A stretch of DNA of 64,000 nt. Source: Capnocytophaga canis (GTDB taxonomy: Bacteria; Bacteroidota; Bacteroidia; Flavobacteriales; Flavobacteriaceae). The position numbers were made by a program, and so were the translations under genes. The stretch lies in assembly GCF_000827555.1 (NCBI RefSeq), contig NZ_CDOI01000133.1, forward strand, positions 21,734-85,733. The letters are read 5' to 3'. Positions within the stretch are counted from its first letter, which is position 1, and the number at the start of each line of letters is the position of its first letter. A model generated the notes under the pieces. It was not told the origin of the DNA and searched no databases. It saw nothing but the letters and a program-made list of their open reading frames with translations. This document shows positions 39,101 through 47,642 of the stretch, one piece after another.

Positions 39101-41953
39101 ATGCCAAAGCGTAAAGATTTAAATTGTGTATTGTTAATTGGTTCAGGACCAATCATTATCGGACAAGCTTGTGAGTTTGACTATTCGGGTTCGCAGTCGT
39201 TGCGTTCGCTACGTGAGGACGGCATCGAAACGGTGCTTATCAACAGCAATCCTGCTACCATTATGACTGACCCTTCAATGGCTGACCACGTTTATTTGAA
39301 GCCTTTGACTACCAAATCCATAGTTGAAATTCTGAAAAAACATCCCAATATTGATGCCGTTTTGCCTACAATGGGAGGGCAAACTGCCTTAAATCTTTGC
39401 ATTGAAGCCGCTGAAAAAGGAATTTGGAAAGATTTTGGTGTGGAAATCATCGGGGTGGATATCGATGCCATCCAAATTACCGAAGACCGAGAGAAATTCC
39501 GTGTGCTTTTGGACAAAATTGGCATTCCGATGGCTCCGTCCGAAACGGCAAATTCCTTCCTTCGAGGAAAAGAAATCGCTCAGAAATTCGGTTTTCCTTT
39601 GGTGATTCGTCCGTCGTTTACATTGGGCGGAACAGGAGCTTCTGTGGTGTACAAAAAGGAGGATTTCGACACGCTTCTCACACGCGGTTTGGAGGCTTCT
39701 CCCATTCACGAAGTGTTGATTGACAAGGCGTTAATGGGTTGGAAAGAATACGAATTGGAACTTCTTCGTGATAAAAACGACAATGTGGTAATTATCTGTA
39801 CCATTGAAAATATGGATCCAATGGGTATCCACACGGGCGACTCCATTACCGTTGCTCCTGCGATGACGCTTTCCGACAGAACGTTCCAACGTATGCGTGA
39901 TATGGCAATCAAAATGATGCGAAGCATCGGCGATTTTGCGGGAGGTTGCAACGTACAATTTGCCGTTTCTCCTGACGAAAAAGAAGATATTATCGCCATA
40001 GAAATCAATCCGCGTGTGTCACGTTCTTCGGCTTTGGCTTCCAAAGCGACAGGCTATCCGATTGCCAAAATTGCAACAAAATTGGCTATCGGTTATAACT
40101 TGGACGAACTTTCTAACCAAATCACTAAGTCCACTTCAGCACTTTTTGAACCTACGTTGGATTATGTTATCGTAAAAATTCCGCGTTGGAACTTTGATAA
40201 ATTTGAAGGTTCAGACCGCACTATCGGTCTGCAAATGAAATCGGTAGGAGAAGTAATGGGTATCGGTCGCTCGTTCCAAGAGGCGCTTCATAAAGCTACG
40301 CAATCACTTGAAATCAAACGCAATGGATTGGGAGCAGATGGCAAAGGATACAAAAATTATGAGCAAATCATCGACAAACTTACCAACCCAAGTTGGGATA
40401 GAGTCTTTGTGATTTACGACGCCATCGCGATGGGCATTTCGCTTTCGAGAATTCACGAAATCACTAAGATAGATATGTGGTTCTTGAAACAATACGAAGA
40501 ACTATACAGCATTGAGAAAGAAATTTCAACCTATAAAATAGAAACACTTCCGAAAGATTTACTATTGGAAGCCAAACAAAAAGGCTTTGCCGACCGCCAA
40601 ATCGCCCATATGTTGGGATGTTGGGAAAGTGAAGTCTATAAAAAACGTGAAGAATTGGGTATCAACCGCGTATATAAGTTGGTAGATACGTGTGCTGCCG
40701 AGTTTAAAGCACAAACACCGTATTATTACTCTACGTTTGAAGCTCCAATTCGTGATGCGAACGGCAATCTTTTCACAGCGAACGATAGTATCGTTTCCGA
40801 CCGCAAAAAAGTAGTTGTGTTAGGCTCAGGCCCCAACCGTATCGGGCAGGGAATTGAGTTCGATTACTGTTGTGTTCACGGAGTGCTTTCGGCTGCCGAG
40901 TGCGGTTATGAAACCATTATGATTAACTGCAACCCTGAAACGGTTTCTACGGATTTTGACACGGCAGACAAGCTCTACTTTGAGCCTGTTTTTTGGGAAC
41001 ATATTTACGACATTATTCGTCACGAAAAACCCGAAGGTGTTATCGTTCAGTTGGGTGGGCAAACCGCTTTGAAATTGGCTGAAAAACTTCATAAATATGG
41101 CATTAAAATCATCGGAACAAGTTTTGACGCGTTGGATTTGGCAGAAGACCGAGGGCGTTTTTCTACTTTATTGAAAGAATTGGGCATTCCGTATCCGAAA
41201 TTTGGTGTTGCCGAAACTGCCGACGAAGCCTTAAAGTTAGCCGATGAGTTGGACTTCCCGCTTTTGGTACGTCCGTCGTACGTGTTGGGTGGACAAGGAA
41301 TGAAAATCGTTATCAACAAGCACGAATTGGAAGAACACGTGGTGGATTTGCTTCGTAAAATTCCGAATAATAAACTTTTGCTCGACCATTATTTAGATGG
41401 AGCTATCGAAGCCGAAGCCGATGCTATTTGCGATGGCGAAAACGTGTACATCATCGGAATTATGGAACACATCGAGCCGTGTGGGGTGCATTCGGGGGAT
41501 AGTAACGCCACACTGCCGCCGTTTAACATCGGTGAGTTTGTGATGCAACAAATCAAAGACCATACGCACAAAATAGCGAAAGCCTTGAACACGGTGGGAC
41601 TGATAAACATTCAGTTTGCCATTAAGGACGACACGGTGTACATCATCGAAGCCAACCCGAGGGCGTCGCGTACCGTTCCGTTTATCGCCAAAGCCTACGG
41701 GGAGCCGTACGTGAACTACGCTACCAAAGTGATGCTCGGTGAGAAGAAAGTAACCGACTTTAACTTCCAACCGAAATTGGACGGATTTGCTATCAAACAA
41801 CCTGTGTTTTCGTTTAACAAGTTCCCGAACGTGGATAAGCGTTTAGGACCCGAAATGAAATCTACCGGCGAGAGCATTCTTTTCATAGACGACCTCAAAG
41901 ACGACCAATTCTATGAACTCTATGCAAGAAGGAAAATGTATCTGTCCAAATAG
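39101..41953 (+). CDS. carB: Carbamoyl-phosphate synthase large subunit
   Basis: The protein has 950 residues. It has two homologous halves: the first ATP-grasp unit (LLIGSGPIIIGQACEFDYSGSQ, then RPSFTLGGTG and EINPRVSRSSALASKATGYPIAK) and the second from about residue 568 (VVVLGSGPNRIGQGIEFDYCCVH, then RPSYVLGGQGM and EANPRASRTVPFIAKAYG). It joins bicarbonate, ammonia (from CarA) and two ATP into carbamoyl phosphate for pyrimidine and arginine synthesis. It ends soon after YARRKMYLSK, so the about 120-residue MGS-like allosteric domain of the E. coli enzyme (1,073 residues) is missing. Base composition is clearly richer in G+C than adjacent genes. carA lies at 56.7-57.8 kb on the other strand. 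Confidence 0.96.
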   Translation: MPKRKDLNCVLLIGSGPIIIGQACEFDYSGSQSLRSLREDGIETVLINSNPATIMTDPSMADHVYLKPLTTKSIVEILKKHPNIDAVLPTMGGQTALNLCIEAAEKGIWKDFGVEIIGVDIDAIQITEDREKFRVLLDKIGIPMAPSETANSFLRGKEIAQKFGFPLVIRPSFTLGGTGASVVYKKEDFDTLLTRGLEASPIHEVLIDKALMGWKEYELELLRDKNDNVVIICTIENMDPMGIHTGDSITVAPAMTLSDRTFQRMRDMAIKMMRSIGDFAGGCNVQFAVSPDEKEDIIAIEINPRVSRSSALASKATGYPIAKIATKLAIGYNLDELSNQITKSTSALFEPTLDYVIVKIPRWNFDKFEGSDRTIGLQMKSVGEVMGIGRSFQEALHKATQSLEIKRNGLGADGKGYKNYEQIIDKLTNPSWDRVFVIYDAIAMGISLSRIHEITKIDMWFLKQYEELYSIEKEISTYKIETLPKDLLLEAKQKGFADRQIAHMLGCWESEVYKKREELGINRVYKLVDTCAAEFKAQTPYYYSTFEAPIRDANGNLFTANDSIVSDRKKVVVLGSGPNRIGQGIEFDYCCVHGVLSAAECGYETIMINCNPETVSTDFDTADKLYFEPVFWEHIYDIIRHEKPEGVIVQLGGQTALKLAEKLHKYGIKIIGTSFDALDLAEDRGRFSTLLKELGIPYPKFGVAETADEALKLADELDFPLLVRPSYVLGGQGMKIVINKHELEEHVVDLLRKIPNNKLLLDHYLDGAIEAEADAICDGENVYIIGIMEHIEPCGVHSGDSNATLPPFNIGEFVMQQIKDHTHKIAKALNTVGLINIQFAIKDDTVYIIEANPRASRTVPFIAKAYGEPYVNYATKVMLGEKKVTDFNFQPKLDGFAIKQPVFSFNKFPNVDKRLGPEMKSTGESILFIDDLKDDQFYELYARRKMYLSK

Positions 41954-41982
41954 GCAATAGGAATTAGCAAATAGAAAATAGT

Positions 41983-42009
41983 AAGGGCGAATTATAATTC
42001 GCCCTTTTT
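41983..42009 (+). terminator. Terminator after carB
   Basis: AAGGGCGAATTATAATTCGCCCTT is a near-perfect palindrome (read as arms AAGGGCGAAT and ATTCGCCCTT) followed by TTT. Confidence 0.88.
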
Positions 42010-42042
42010 GATAAAAATAATCAAAATAAGTTTACAGAAATA

Positions 42043-43158
42043 ATGGGGAAAACAACTTATATTTTAGGAGCTGGCTTTTCGATAGAAGCGGGTGCTCCGT
42101 CGCAAGAAAAATTGATTGGAGAAATATTCGATACATATAAAGAGAAGTCGGATTTTTTTAATAAATCGTTGTTTGATAAGTTTGATAAGTTTCTGACTAA
42201 TACATTGGGTATTTCAGAGGAAGAAAAAACGAAAGTCCCTTTGGAAGATATTTTTACGCCTATTGATCGTGCTATCCTTGATAATATTGTTTTCAGAGAT
42301 TTATCTGTTGATAAGTTGCGAGATGTTAGAGGAGCGATGCAATACGTAATTTCTAGAACATTCGATCTTATTTTGACAGATTGTAATAAGGACTATATTG
42401 AGGATTTCGCTAGGTTTATTGTAGAAAGATGTTCCAAACGAGCAAATGGTAAATACAAGAATAACCCTAACCTCGATAGCGTTGCTATTTTAAGTACAAA
42501 CTGGGATATATTGTTAGATAATTCTATAAAGGATGTATTAGAACATAGCCATACAGAACCCAAGGGGGTTGTTGATTACTGTTGTTATATCAGTTCTTAT
42601 GAAGAAAATGATAATTCAATTAAACCTGGTTTGGAAGTTTTAGGAGAAGGAGGATTTAATGTTAAGTTATTAAAGTTACACGGGTCACTAAACTGGCTTC
42701 AATGTCCAAGATGCCAAAGATTGTATGTGGCATTCAATCAAAAAATTGCAATAAACGAAAATCCTGAGCTTTGTCGGCATTGTGAGAAGAATTTTGGTGA
42801 TGGAGATTCTCACAAGTTGATTTCAAACTTGATAATGCCTACTTTCTTAAAAGATTTATCCAATCCTCAGTATAAAATAATTTGGCAAAATGCAGGTATA
42901 GAACTTTCAGAATCCGATCATATCGTTTTTATTGGTTATTCATTACCATTTGCCGATTTTGAGATGAGACAATTGTTATCAAGAATGGTACGAAAAGACG
43001 CTGAAATTACAGTAGTTGGTTATAGAAGCAAGGATTCAAAAGAAGTTGAAGATATGAAATCACGTTATAAAATTTTCTTTGGTAATAGGGATATCAAATT
43101 TCGTTTGGAGGGAGCAAAAGCTTATATTAGCTCAATAGTTAATAACCCAAAGTCATAG
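42043..43158 (+). CDS. Stand-alone SIR2-like NAD-binding protein
   Basis: The protein has 371 residues. Sirtuin-type elements in order are: the NAD-binding GAGFSIEAGAP (9-19), TNWD (152-155) in place of TxNxD, the catalytic-site KLHGSLNW with His213, a four-Cys zinc ribbon (Cys221, 224, 244 and 247), IMPT (264-267) and GYSLPFAD (298-305). The fold is therefore SIR2-like with an intact catalytic His. SIR2-like proteins in bacteria include deacylases and NAD-depleting anti-phage effectors; which applies is not known. No partner such as HerA, a TIR protein or Argonaute is adjacent. It is more A/T-rich than carB upstream. A terminator follows at 43185. Transmembrane segments are absent, so it is cytoplasmic. 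Confidence 0.85.
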   Translation: MGKTTYILGAGFSIEAGAPSQEKLIGEIFDTYKEKSDFFNKSLFDKFDKFLTNTLGISEEEKTKVPLEDIFTPIDRAILDNIVFRDLSVDKLRDVRGAMQYVISRTFDLILTDCNKDYIEDFARFIVERCSKRANGKYKNNPNLDSVAILSTNWDILLDNSIKDVLEHSHTEPKGVVDYCCYISSYEENDNSIKPGLEVLGEGGFNVKLLKLHGSLNWLQCPRCQRLYVAFNQKIAINENPELCRHCEKNFGDGDSHKLISNLIMPTFLKDLSNPQYKIIWQNAGIELSESDHIVFIGYSLPFADFEMRQLLSRMVRKDAEITVVGYRSKDSKEVEDMKSRYKIFFGNRDIKFRLEGAKAYISSIVNNPKS

Positions 43159-43184
43159 AAATTATACTTATATTGATTTTCACA

Positions 43185-43211
43185 GACGCCCCCACGGCGT
43201 CTTTTGTTTTT
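43185..43211 (+). terminator. Terminator after the SIR2-like gene
   Basis: GACGCC and GGCGTC pair around CCCAC, followed by TTTTGTTTTT. Confidence 0.82.
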
Positions 43212-43281
43212 AACAGCATTTTAATACTAATCCGCTGAATTTTTACCACTTACGGCACGGATATTGCTGCGTATATCATAA

Positions 43282-43554
43282 GAACTCCCTGCAAGTGATG
43301 AGTATTTACCCACAGGATTTTGATAATTTCTGTACAGAAAAGCATTCTAACAGCAGAGAAGTAAGGTTTGACCTACATTATATAAGTTCTGACCCATAAG
43401 AAATCAATATTTACCAACAGGAAATGAATTCTGACTAACAAGAAATCAATCTTGACCAACAATAAATGGATTCTGACTGATAGGAAATGAATTTTGACTG
43501 ACAAGAAATGGATTCTGACCGGTAAAAATCCATTTCCTGCAAGTAAAAATCTAT
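43282..43554. repeat. Degenerate 21-bp tandem repeat array, about 13 units
   Basis: Units follow one another every 21 bases with no spacer. The six units from 43387 to 43512 are most alike: each has TTCTGAC (or a close variant) near its start and AAGAAAT or GGAAAT near its end. Units before 43387 and after 43512 are more diverged. It is a simple tandem array, not a CRISPR, since there are no unique spacers. Confidence 0.88.
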
Positions 43555-43600
43555 AAAATCAATAGAAAATTAAAAGTTTAACACCAAAAACACAATTATT

Positions 43601-44341
43601 ATGAACGAGAATTTACATCAGAACGAACAAAACTTGAATCAGAATGACCAAAATCTGAATCAGAATGAGCAAACATCAACTCCAAAGAAGCGAAACGTAC
43701 ATATTTCAATGGAGGAATGGATTCAGCGAATGCGATTGGCGTTTTCTAACGGGAAATTGCCTAACATTCAGGAGCAGATGGGGCTGTTGGGCTATACTAC
43801 CGAAAAACTTGATGAGCTTTTAACAAAAGTGGTGCGTTTGGAAGAGTTACACCAAATCCAAAAGACGGAATACGCCGAGCAATATGCCGAAACAGAGAAA
43901 TTCGACCAAAAGTTTTCCGAAATCAATGATTTGTATACCAAGCATTTGGCTTTCTGTAAAATCCTTTTTAAGGGCGATACGTTAGCAGGTGCTTCGCTCG
44001 ACTTTGCAGGGAAACGCAAAACGGCATATAGCGATTGGTTGGTGCAAGTGGGGAACTTCTATTCGCAATTGCTTAAAAACCCATCGTTTTTAACTAAGTT
44101 GCAGTCTATCAACATCAAAGAAGAAGATTTGAAAGCGGTACAAAATAAACTCACAGAAGTCATCGCCCTGAAAGAAAGTCAGAAAAAAGAAACCGCCGAG
44201 GCTCAAAAAGCCACCGAAGTTCGCGACAAATTCTTCGATGAGCTTTACCCGCAGTACAGTGAGTTTGTGGCTTACGCCAAAGTTGTGTTTGCTCATAGTC
44301 AGGAGCTTGAGGCTTTGGGCATTGTGACCAAAAAAGCATAA
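43601..44341 (+). CDS. Helical two-fold repeated protein of unknown function
   Basis: The protein has 246 residues. It begins with three heptapeptide copies of the form N-L-x-Q-N-x-Q (residues 4-24, DNA 43610-43672). The rest is alpha-helical, with an internal duplication of about 90 residues: the first half (EEWIQRMRLAFSNGKLP to YTKHLAFCKILF) and the second half (SDWLVQVGNFYSQLLKNP to YSEFVAYAKVVF) share the order Trp, aromatic, Pro, Leu-rich helix, QKxE, D-x-x-F-x-E and a closing AK-type helix. No signal peptide, membrane segment or catalytic motif is visible. Similar proteins occur as unnamed Bacteroidetes families in my recollection; I cannot assign a function. It directly follows the 21-bp array. 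Confidence 0.72.
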   Translation: MNENLHQNEQNLNQNDQNLNQNEQTSTPKKRNVHISMEEWIQRMRLAFSNGKLPNIQEQMGLLGYTTEKLDELLTKVVRLEELHQIQKTEYAEQYAETEKFDQKFSEINDLYTKHLAFCKILFKGDTLAGASLDFAGKRKTAYSDWLVQVGNFYSQLLKNPSFLTKLQSINIKEEDLKAVQNKLTEVIALKESQKKETAEAQKATEVRDKFFDELYPQYSEFVAYAKVVFAHSQELEALGIVTKKA

Positions 44342-44363
44342 GAAATTGAAATATTATCGGTAA

Positions 44364-44396
44364 GGACGTCCGTTGGGGCGTCTTTACTTTTTTTAT
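44364..44396 (+). terminator. Terminator after the two-fold helical gene
   Basis: GACGTCC (44365-44371) pairs with GGGCGTC (44376-44382, with one G-U) and is followed by TTTACTTTTTTT. Confidence 0.72.
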
Positions 44397-44505
44397 GTTC
44401 GTAGTGGATTGAAATATGTTTGATTTTTATTTCTTTGTACTTTTCAATCAAAAATGTCTATTAAGCCAAAAAGTCAGATGTTAATGACTTTTAGTACAAT
44501 CGCAT

Positions 44506-45798
44506 TTAATATTTTAACCACTTTAAAATTTCTTTGTACGTAGGTTTCTTGCCGTACATTAGTATACCAATACGGTAAATTTTGGCAGCAATTCCGATAA
44601 AAAGGAAGAAAGTAGCATACAGAATTACAACTGAAATTAGTAATTCCCACCACGAGACTCCAAAGGGAACTCGCATCAGCATGACTACAGGCGAGGTCAA
44701 GGGAATATACGAAAACACAACTGAAACAGTGCCATGAGGTTCTTCGATAACACTGAAAAATCCGATGTAAACTGCTAAAATCAAGGGGATAAGGACAGGC
44801 ATCAGGAACTGTTGCGTGTCCGTTTCGTTATCCACCATAGCTCCTATGGTAGCATAAATAGAACTGTACAGAAGATATCCTCCGATGAAATATAATAGGA
44901 AAGCTCCAAACATTTCCATAAACGGAAATTGGAAAAATGCAACCAGAATTTCGGAAGTAATTCTATCCATTCCCGATTTAGTCATCACAATTTCGTTGGT
45001 TGATGATGGACTGATGCCTAAAAAATTTGTTGTAATAGTCATCAAAAGTCCACCGAAAACCATCCAGATTAAAAACTGTGTAAGTCCCGCTAATGAAGTG
45101 CCAAAAATTTTCCCTAACATCAATTCAAAGGGTTTTACAGAAGAGATGATAATTTCTACAATCCGATTGCTTTTCTCTTCGATGACGCTTCGCATAATCA
45201 TATTTCCATAGATGATAATAAACATAAAAATCAAATATCCTGCGATGCCTCCGATAGCGATTTTGATGATACTACTCAGTTCAGAACTTTTTTCTCCACT
45301 GAAATTTGATAAAGAAATGTGTATGCTTTCACGAGCATTGTCGATTTCATTTTTGTTCATTCCTTTGTCAGTTAGATTTAATTCAAAAAGAGCATCCTCT
45401 AATGTGTTTGATAATTGATTAAGAAGGGTAATATTTGGAGTTTCTTCACTGAAAAATTCGATGTTTTCTTTCCATTTAGGTGTTGTTTTTGAGGGGATAT
45501 GCAGTAATCCGTATGAATTTTCAGTTAAAACATTTAATTTTGCATCCGAAAGAGTTATGTTTTCAAGAAAAGTATACTTTATTGTTTCAGAATCTTTGAA
45601 ACTGTCCATAAAAAAACCACTTTCATCTAAAATAGTGATTTTTTTTACGTTACTTGTGCTATTGATTGTTGTTAGATATCCTATCAAAGTTCCAAAAACC
45701 ACCACTATTAGTGGACTTACAAATGTCATTATGATGAATGATTTATTGCGTATTTTATTGAGATATTCTCGTTTGGTAATAATTCCTATGTGTTTCAT
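44506..45798 (-). CDS. ABC-2 type transporter permease
   Basis: The protein has 430 residues. The opening MKHIGIITKREYLNKIRNKSFIIMT and a first membrane helix, then a large extracytoplasmic domain (about 45-180), then five more hydrophobic segments give the ABC-2 (NatB-like) topology. EEKSNRIVEIIISSVKPFELMLGKIFG is the coupling-helix region typical of these permeases. It forms an exporter with the ATPase encoded 46 bases upstream (45845-46798). The cargo is unknown; Na+ export (NatAB), antibiotics or lipids are all possible for this family. Confidence 0.9.
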   Translation of the reverse strand: MKHIGIITKREYLNKIRNKSFIIMTFVSPLIVVVFGTLIGYLTTINSTSNVKKITILDESGFFMDSFKDSETIKYTFLENITLSDAKLNVLTENSYGLLHIPSKTTPKWKENIEFFSEETPNITLLNQLSNTLEDALFELNLTDKGMNKNEIDNARESIHISLSNFSGEKSSELSSIIKIAIGGIAGYLIFMFIIIYGNMIMRSVIEEKSNRIVEIIISSVKPFELMLGKIFGTSLAGLTQFLIWMVFGGLLMTITTNFLGISPSSTNEIVMTKSGMDRITSEILVAFFQFPFMEMFGAFLLYFIGGYLLYSSIYATIGAMVDNETDTQQFLMPVLIPLILAVYIGFFSVIEEPHGTVSVVFSYIPLTSPVVMLMRVPFGVSWWELLISVVILYATFFLFIGIAAKIYRIGILMYGKKPTYKEILKWLKY

Positions 45799-45844
45799 TA
45801 GATATTTCTACGTTTAATTTTTTGTGTGCAGTGATACATTTGTA

Positions 45845-46798
45845 CTAATCAGAGTTTGGTGTTGATATTCTCGCTTCTCTTTCTTTGATGGATTTAATGA
45901 AAATCTCATCCATAGAGGGTATAGATTCAACAAAATGAGTTACTTCAGCTTTTGTTTGTAAGAAATGTAGTAACTCTCCTGTGGATTGTTCGTCCTTCTT
46001 GTGTATATTGATTTTCAAGTCGTCGTATAAGCTCTTAAAATTAGCTTCTGAAACGGAAAAATATTGTTTTAAGTCTTCTAAAATGGCTTTTTTTCGATTT
46101 TCATCGATTTTTAAACCAACTTCATATGTGTTATTTTTGAATTTTCGCTTTACATCAATTAATTTTCCTTCCAAAATCTTTTCTGATTTATTAATCAATG
46201 CGATGTGATCACATATTTCTTCTACAGACTCCATACGATGAGTGGAAAAAATGATAGTTGCTCCTTTTTCACGTAGATATAGGATTTCGTCTTTGATAAT
46301 ATTTGCATTGATAGGGTCGAATCCACTGAAAGGCTCATCAAAAATCAGTAATTTTGGCTCGTGAAGTACGGTAACCATAAATTGTATTTTCTGAGCCATT
46401 CCTTTAGAGAGTTCTTGTACTTTTTTATTCCACCAATCACCGATATTTAGCCGATCAAACCAAAATTTAAGTCTCTGTTTAGCTTCTATTTTTGATAAAC
46501 CTTTAAGTTGAGCTAAATACATCACTTGTTCGCCTACTTTCATTGTTTTGTAAAGCCCTCGTTCTTCGGGTAAATATCCAATTTGGTATATGTGTTTATT
46601 TTGTAGCGGTTCACCATCGAAAAAAACTTTTCCCGAATCTGGGAATGTAATTTGATTAAGGATTCGAATCAAGGATGTTTTACCTGCCCCATTTGGGCCT
46701 AATAACCCAAAAATGCTCCCTTTTGGAACATGTAGTGAAACATCATTTAATGCTATGTGCGAACCGTAGGTTTTACAAATATTTTCTGTAATAATCAT
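45845..46798 (-). CDS. ABC transporter ATP-binding protein
   Basis: The protein has 317 residues. The Walker A GPNGAGKTS is at about 34-42, the signature ELSKGMAQK (a variant of LSGGQ) and Walker B LLIFDEP with FSGFDP follow, then the switch His in IIFSTHRMESVEE. The C-terminal DUF4162-like extension (about 220-317) is usual for exporter ATPases of the NatA type. It is the first gene of the two-gene exporter operon with the ABC-2 permease downstream. No promoter of full consensus was found in the 131 bases upstream. Confidence 0.93.
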   Translation of the reverse strand: MIITENICKTYGSHIALNDVSLHVPKGSIFGLLGPNGAGKTSLIRILNQITFPDSGKVFFDGEPLQNKHIYQIGYLPEERGLYKTMKVGEQVMYLAQLKGLSKIEAKQRLKFWFDRLNIGDWWNKKVQELSKGMAQKIQFMVTVLHEPKLLIFDEPFSGFDPINANIIKDEILYLREKGATIIFSTHRMESVEEICDHIALINKSEKILEGKLIDVKRKFKNNTYEVGLKIDENRKKAILEDLKQYFSVSEANFKSLYDDLKINIHKKDEQSTGELLHFLQTKAEVTHFVESIPSMDEIFIKSIKEREARISTPNSD

Positions 46799-46929
46799 AT
46801 ATATCGGCTATTTTCAGTATTTTTTTTAGTGTTTTATGAGTTTAAGTTGTCTTTCAAATTTTGTTTGAAGAATTTCAGTGTAGTATCAGATGCAATTAAA
46901 CAAATGACATAAATACAGACATTTTGAGA

Positions 46930-47637
46930 TTAAAGATGCTCCAAACGAGCTAAATAATCAAAATTTTCTCCTTCTGCAATGAGTTCGCAATTCAATCCAA
47001 CAGAATGAGCAACGTTTTGTAGGGTGTTGTAATCCACATATAACCACGGAAAAGGAGGTTCTTTCTCGCCTTTATATTTTACTAAATACATTAGTTCCCC
47101 GTAGTAATCAAACTCTAAAGGTACGTCGTAGGAGCCATCCGCATTTTGGTCGAACATATATATGATGTCAGACGAATCAGTCAATATTTGTCCTTTTGGA
47201 GCTAAAAGGCTTTTGATTTTAGCAAAAAAAGTTCCCATTTTGCGAAGTCGTCCACACATCCCAGCTCCATTCATCAGTAGTAAGATGGTATCAAATTGCC
47301 CTTCAAAGGTCATTATATCTCCAACATAAGCATTTTGTAGACCTCGTAATTTACAGACTTCAATGGCTTTGGGTGATATATCAACCGAATGAACTTCCAA
47401 TCCTCGTTCATTTTGCAGATAGAGTCCATGAGTTCCTGCACCACATCCTATATCCAGCACTTTTCCTTTCGCTAATTGTAGAGCTTTCTTCTCTAACGGA
47501 GGCATCTCTGAAAAAGAACGAAATAGATAGGGCAAAGGCAATACATCTTCCTCTGAAATAGAAGTTTCCGTTTTGATGTCTTCCGTATAATTTCCTTGTT
47601 GATAGTCTAATAATGCTTGTCCAAATAAGTCCTTCAT
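46930..47637 (-). CDS. Class I SAM-dependent methyltransferase
   Basis: The protein has 235 residues. The SAM-binding motif I VLDIGCGAGTHGLYLQ, the motif II acidic residue in VHSVDISPKAIEVCK and FDTILLLMNGAGMCGR are clear. The substrate is unknown. Its ATG follows the stop of the TlpA-like gene by 5 bases, so the two share a transcript, but the functional link is unclear; such pairing may be fortuitous. Confidence 0.88.
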   Translation of the reverse strand: MKDLFGQALLDYQQGNYTEDIKTETSISEEDVLPLPYLFRSFSEMPPLEKKALQLAKGKVLDIGCGAGTHGLYLQNERGLEVHSVDISPKAIEVCKLRGLQNAYVGDIMTFEGQFDTILLLMNGAGMCGRLRKMGTFFAKIKSLLAPKGQILTDSSDIIYMFDQNADGSYDVPLEFDYYGELMYLVKYKGEKEPPFPWLYVDYNTLQNVAHSVGLNCELIAEGENFDYLARLEHL

Positions 47638-47642
47638 TATGC

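Larger units (their letters stand above)
43159..43600. other. Intergenic region carrying a 21-bp tandem array
   Basis: This is 442 bases. It holds the SIR2 gene terminator (43185-43211), then a degenerate 21-bp tandem array (43282-43554), then about 45 A/T-rich bases before the next ATG. No clear TAnnTTTG promoter was found in it. Confidence 0.7.

Noticed and set aside
39292..41898. Several antisense and alternate-frame open frames in carB (up to 135 codons)
   Set aside because: The GC-richer codon use of carB removes stop codons in other frames. None resembles a protein family.
43282..43554. Minus-strand open frame through the 21-bp array, with a repeating heptapeptide of the form F-L-x-V-K/R-I-H/D
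   Set aside because: A 21-bp repeat is a multiple of three, so one of six frames often lacks stops by chance. There is no credible start, and composition is not like the neighbours.
43282..43554. CRISPR array
   Set aside because: Units follow each other directly with no unique spacers, are only 21 bp long and diverge gradually. No cas gene is in the window.
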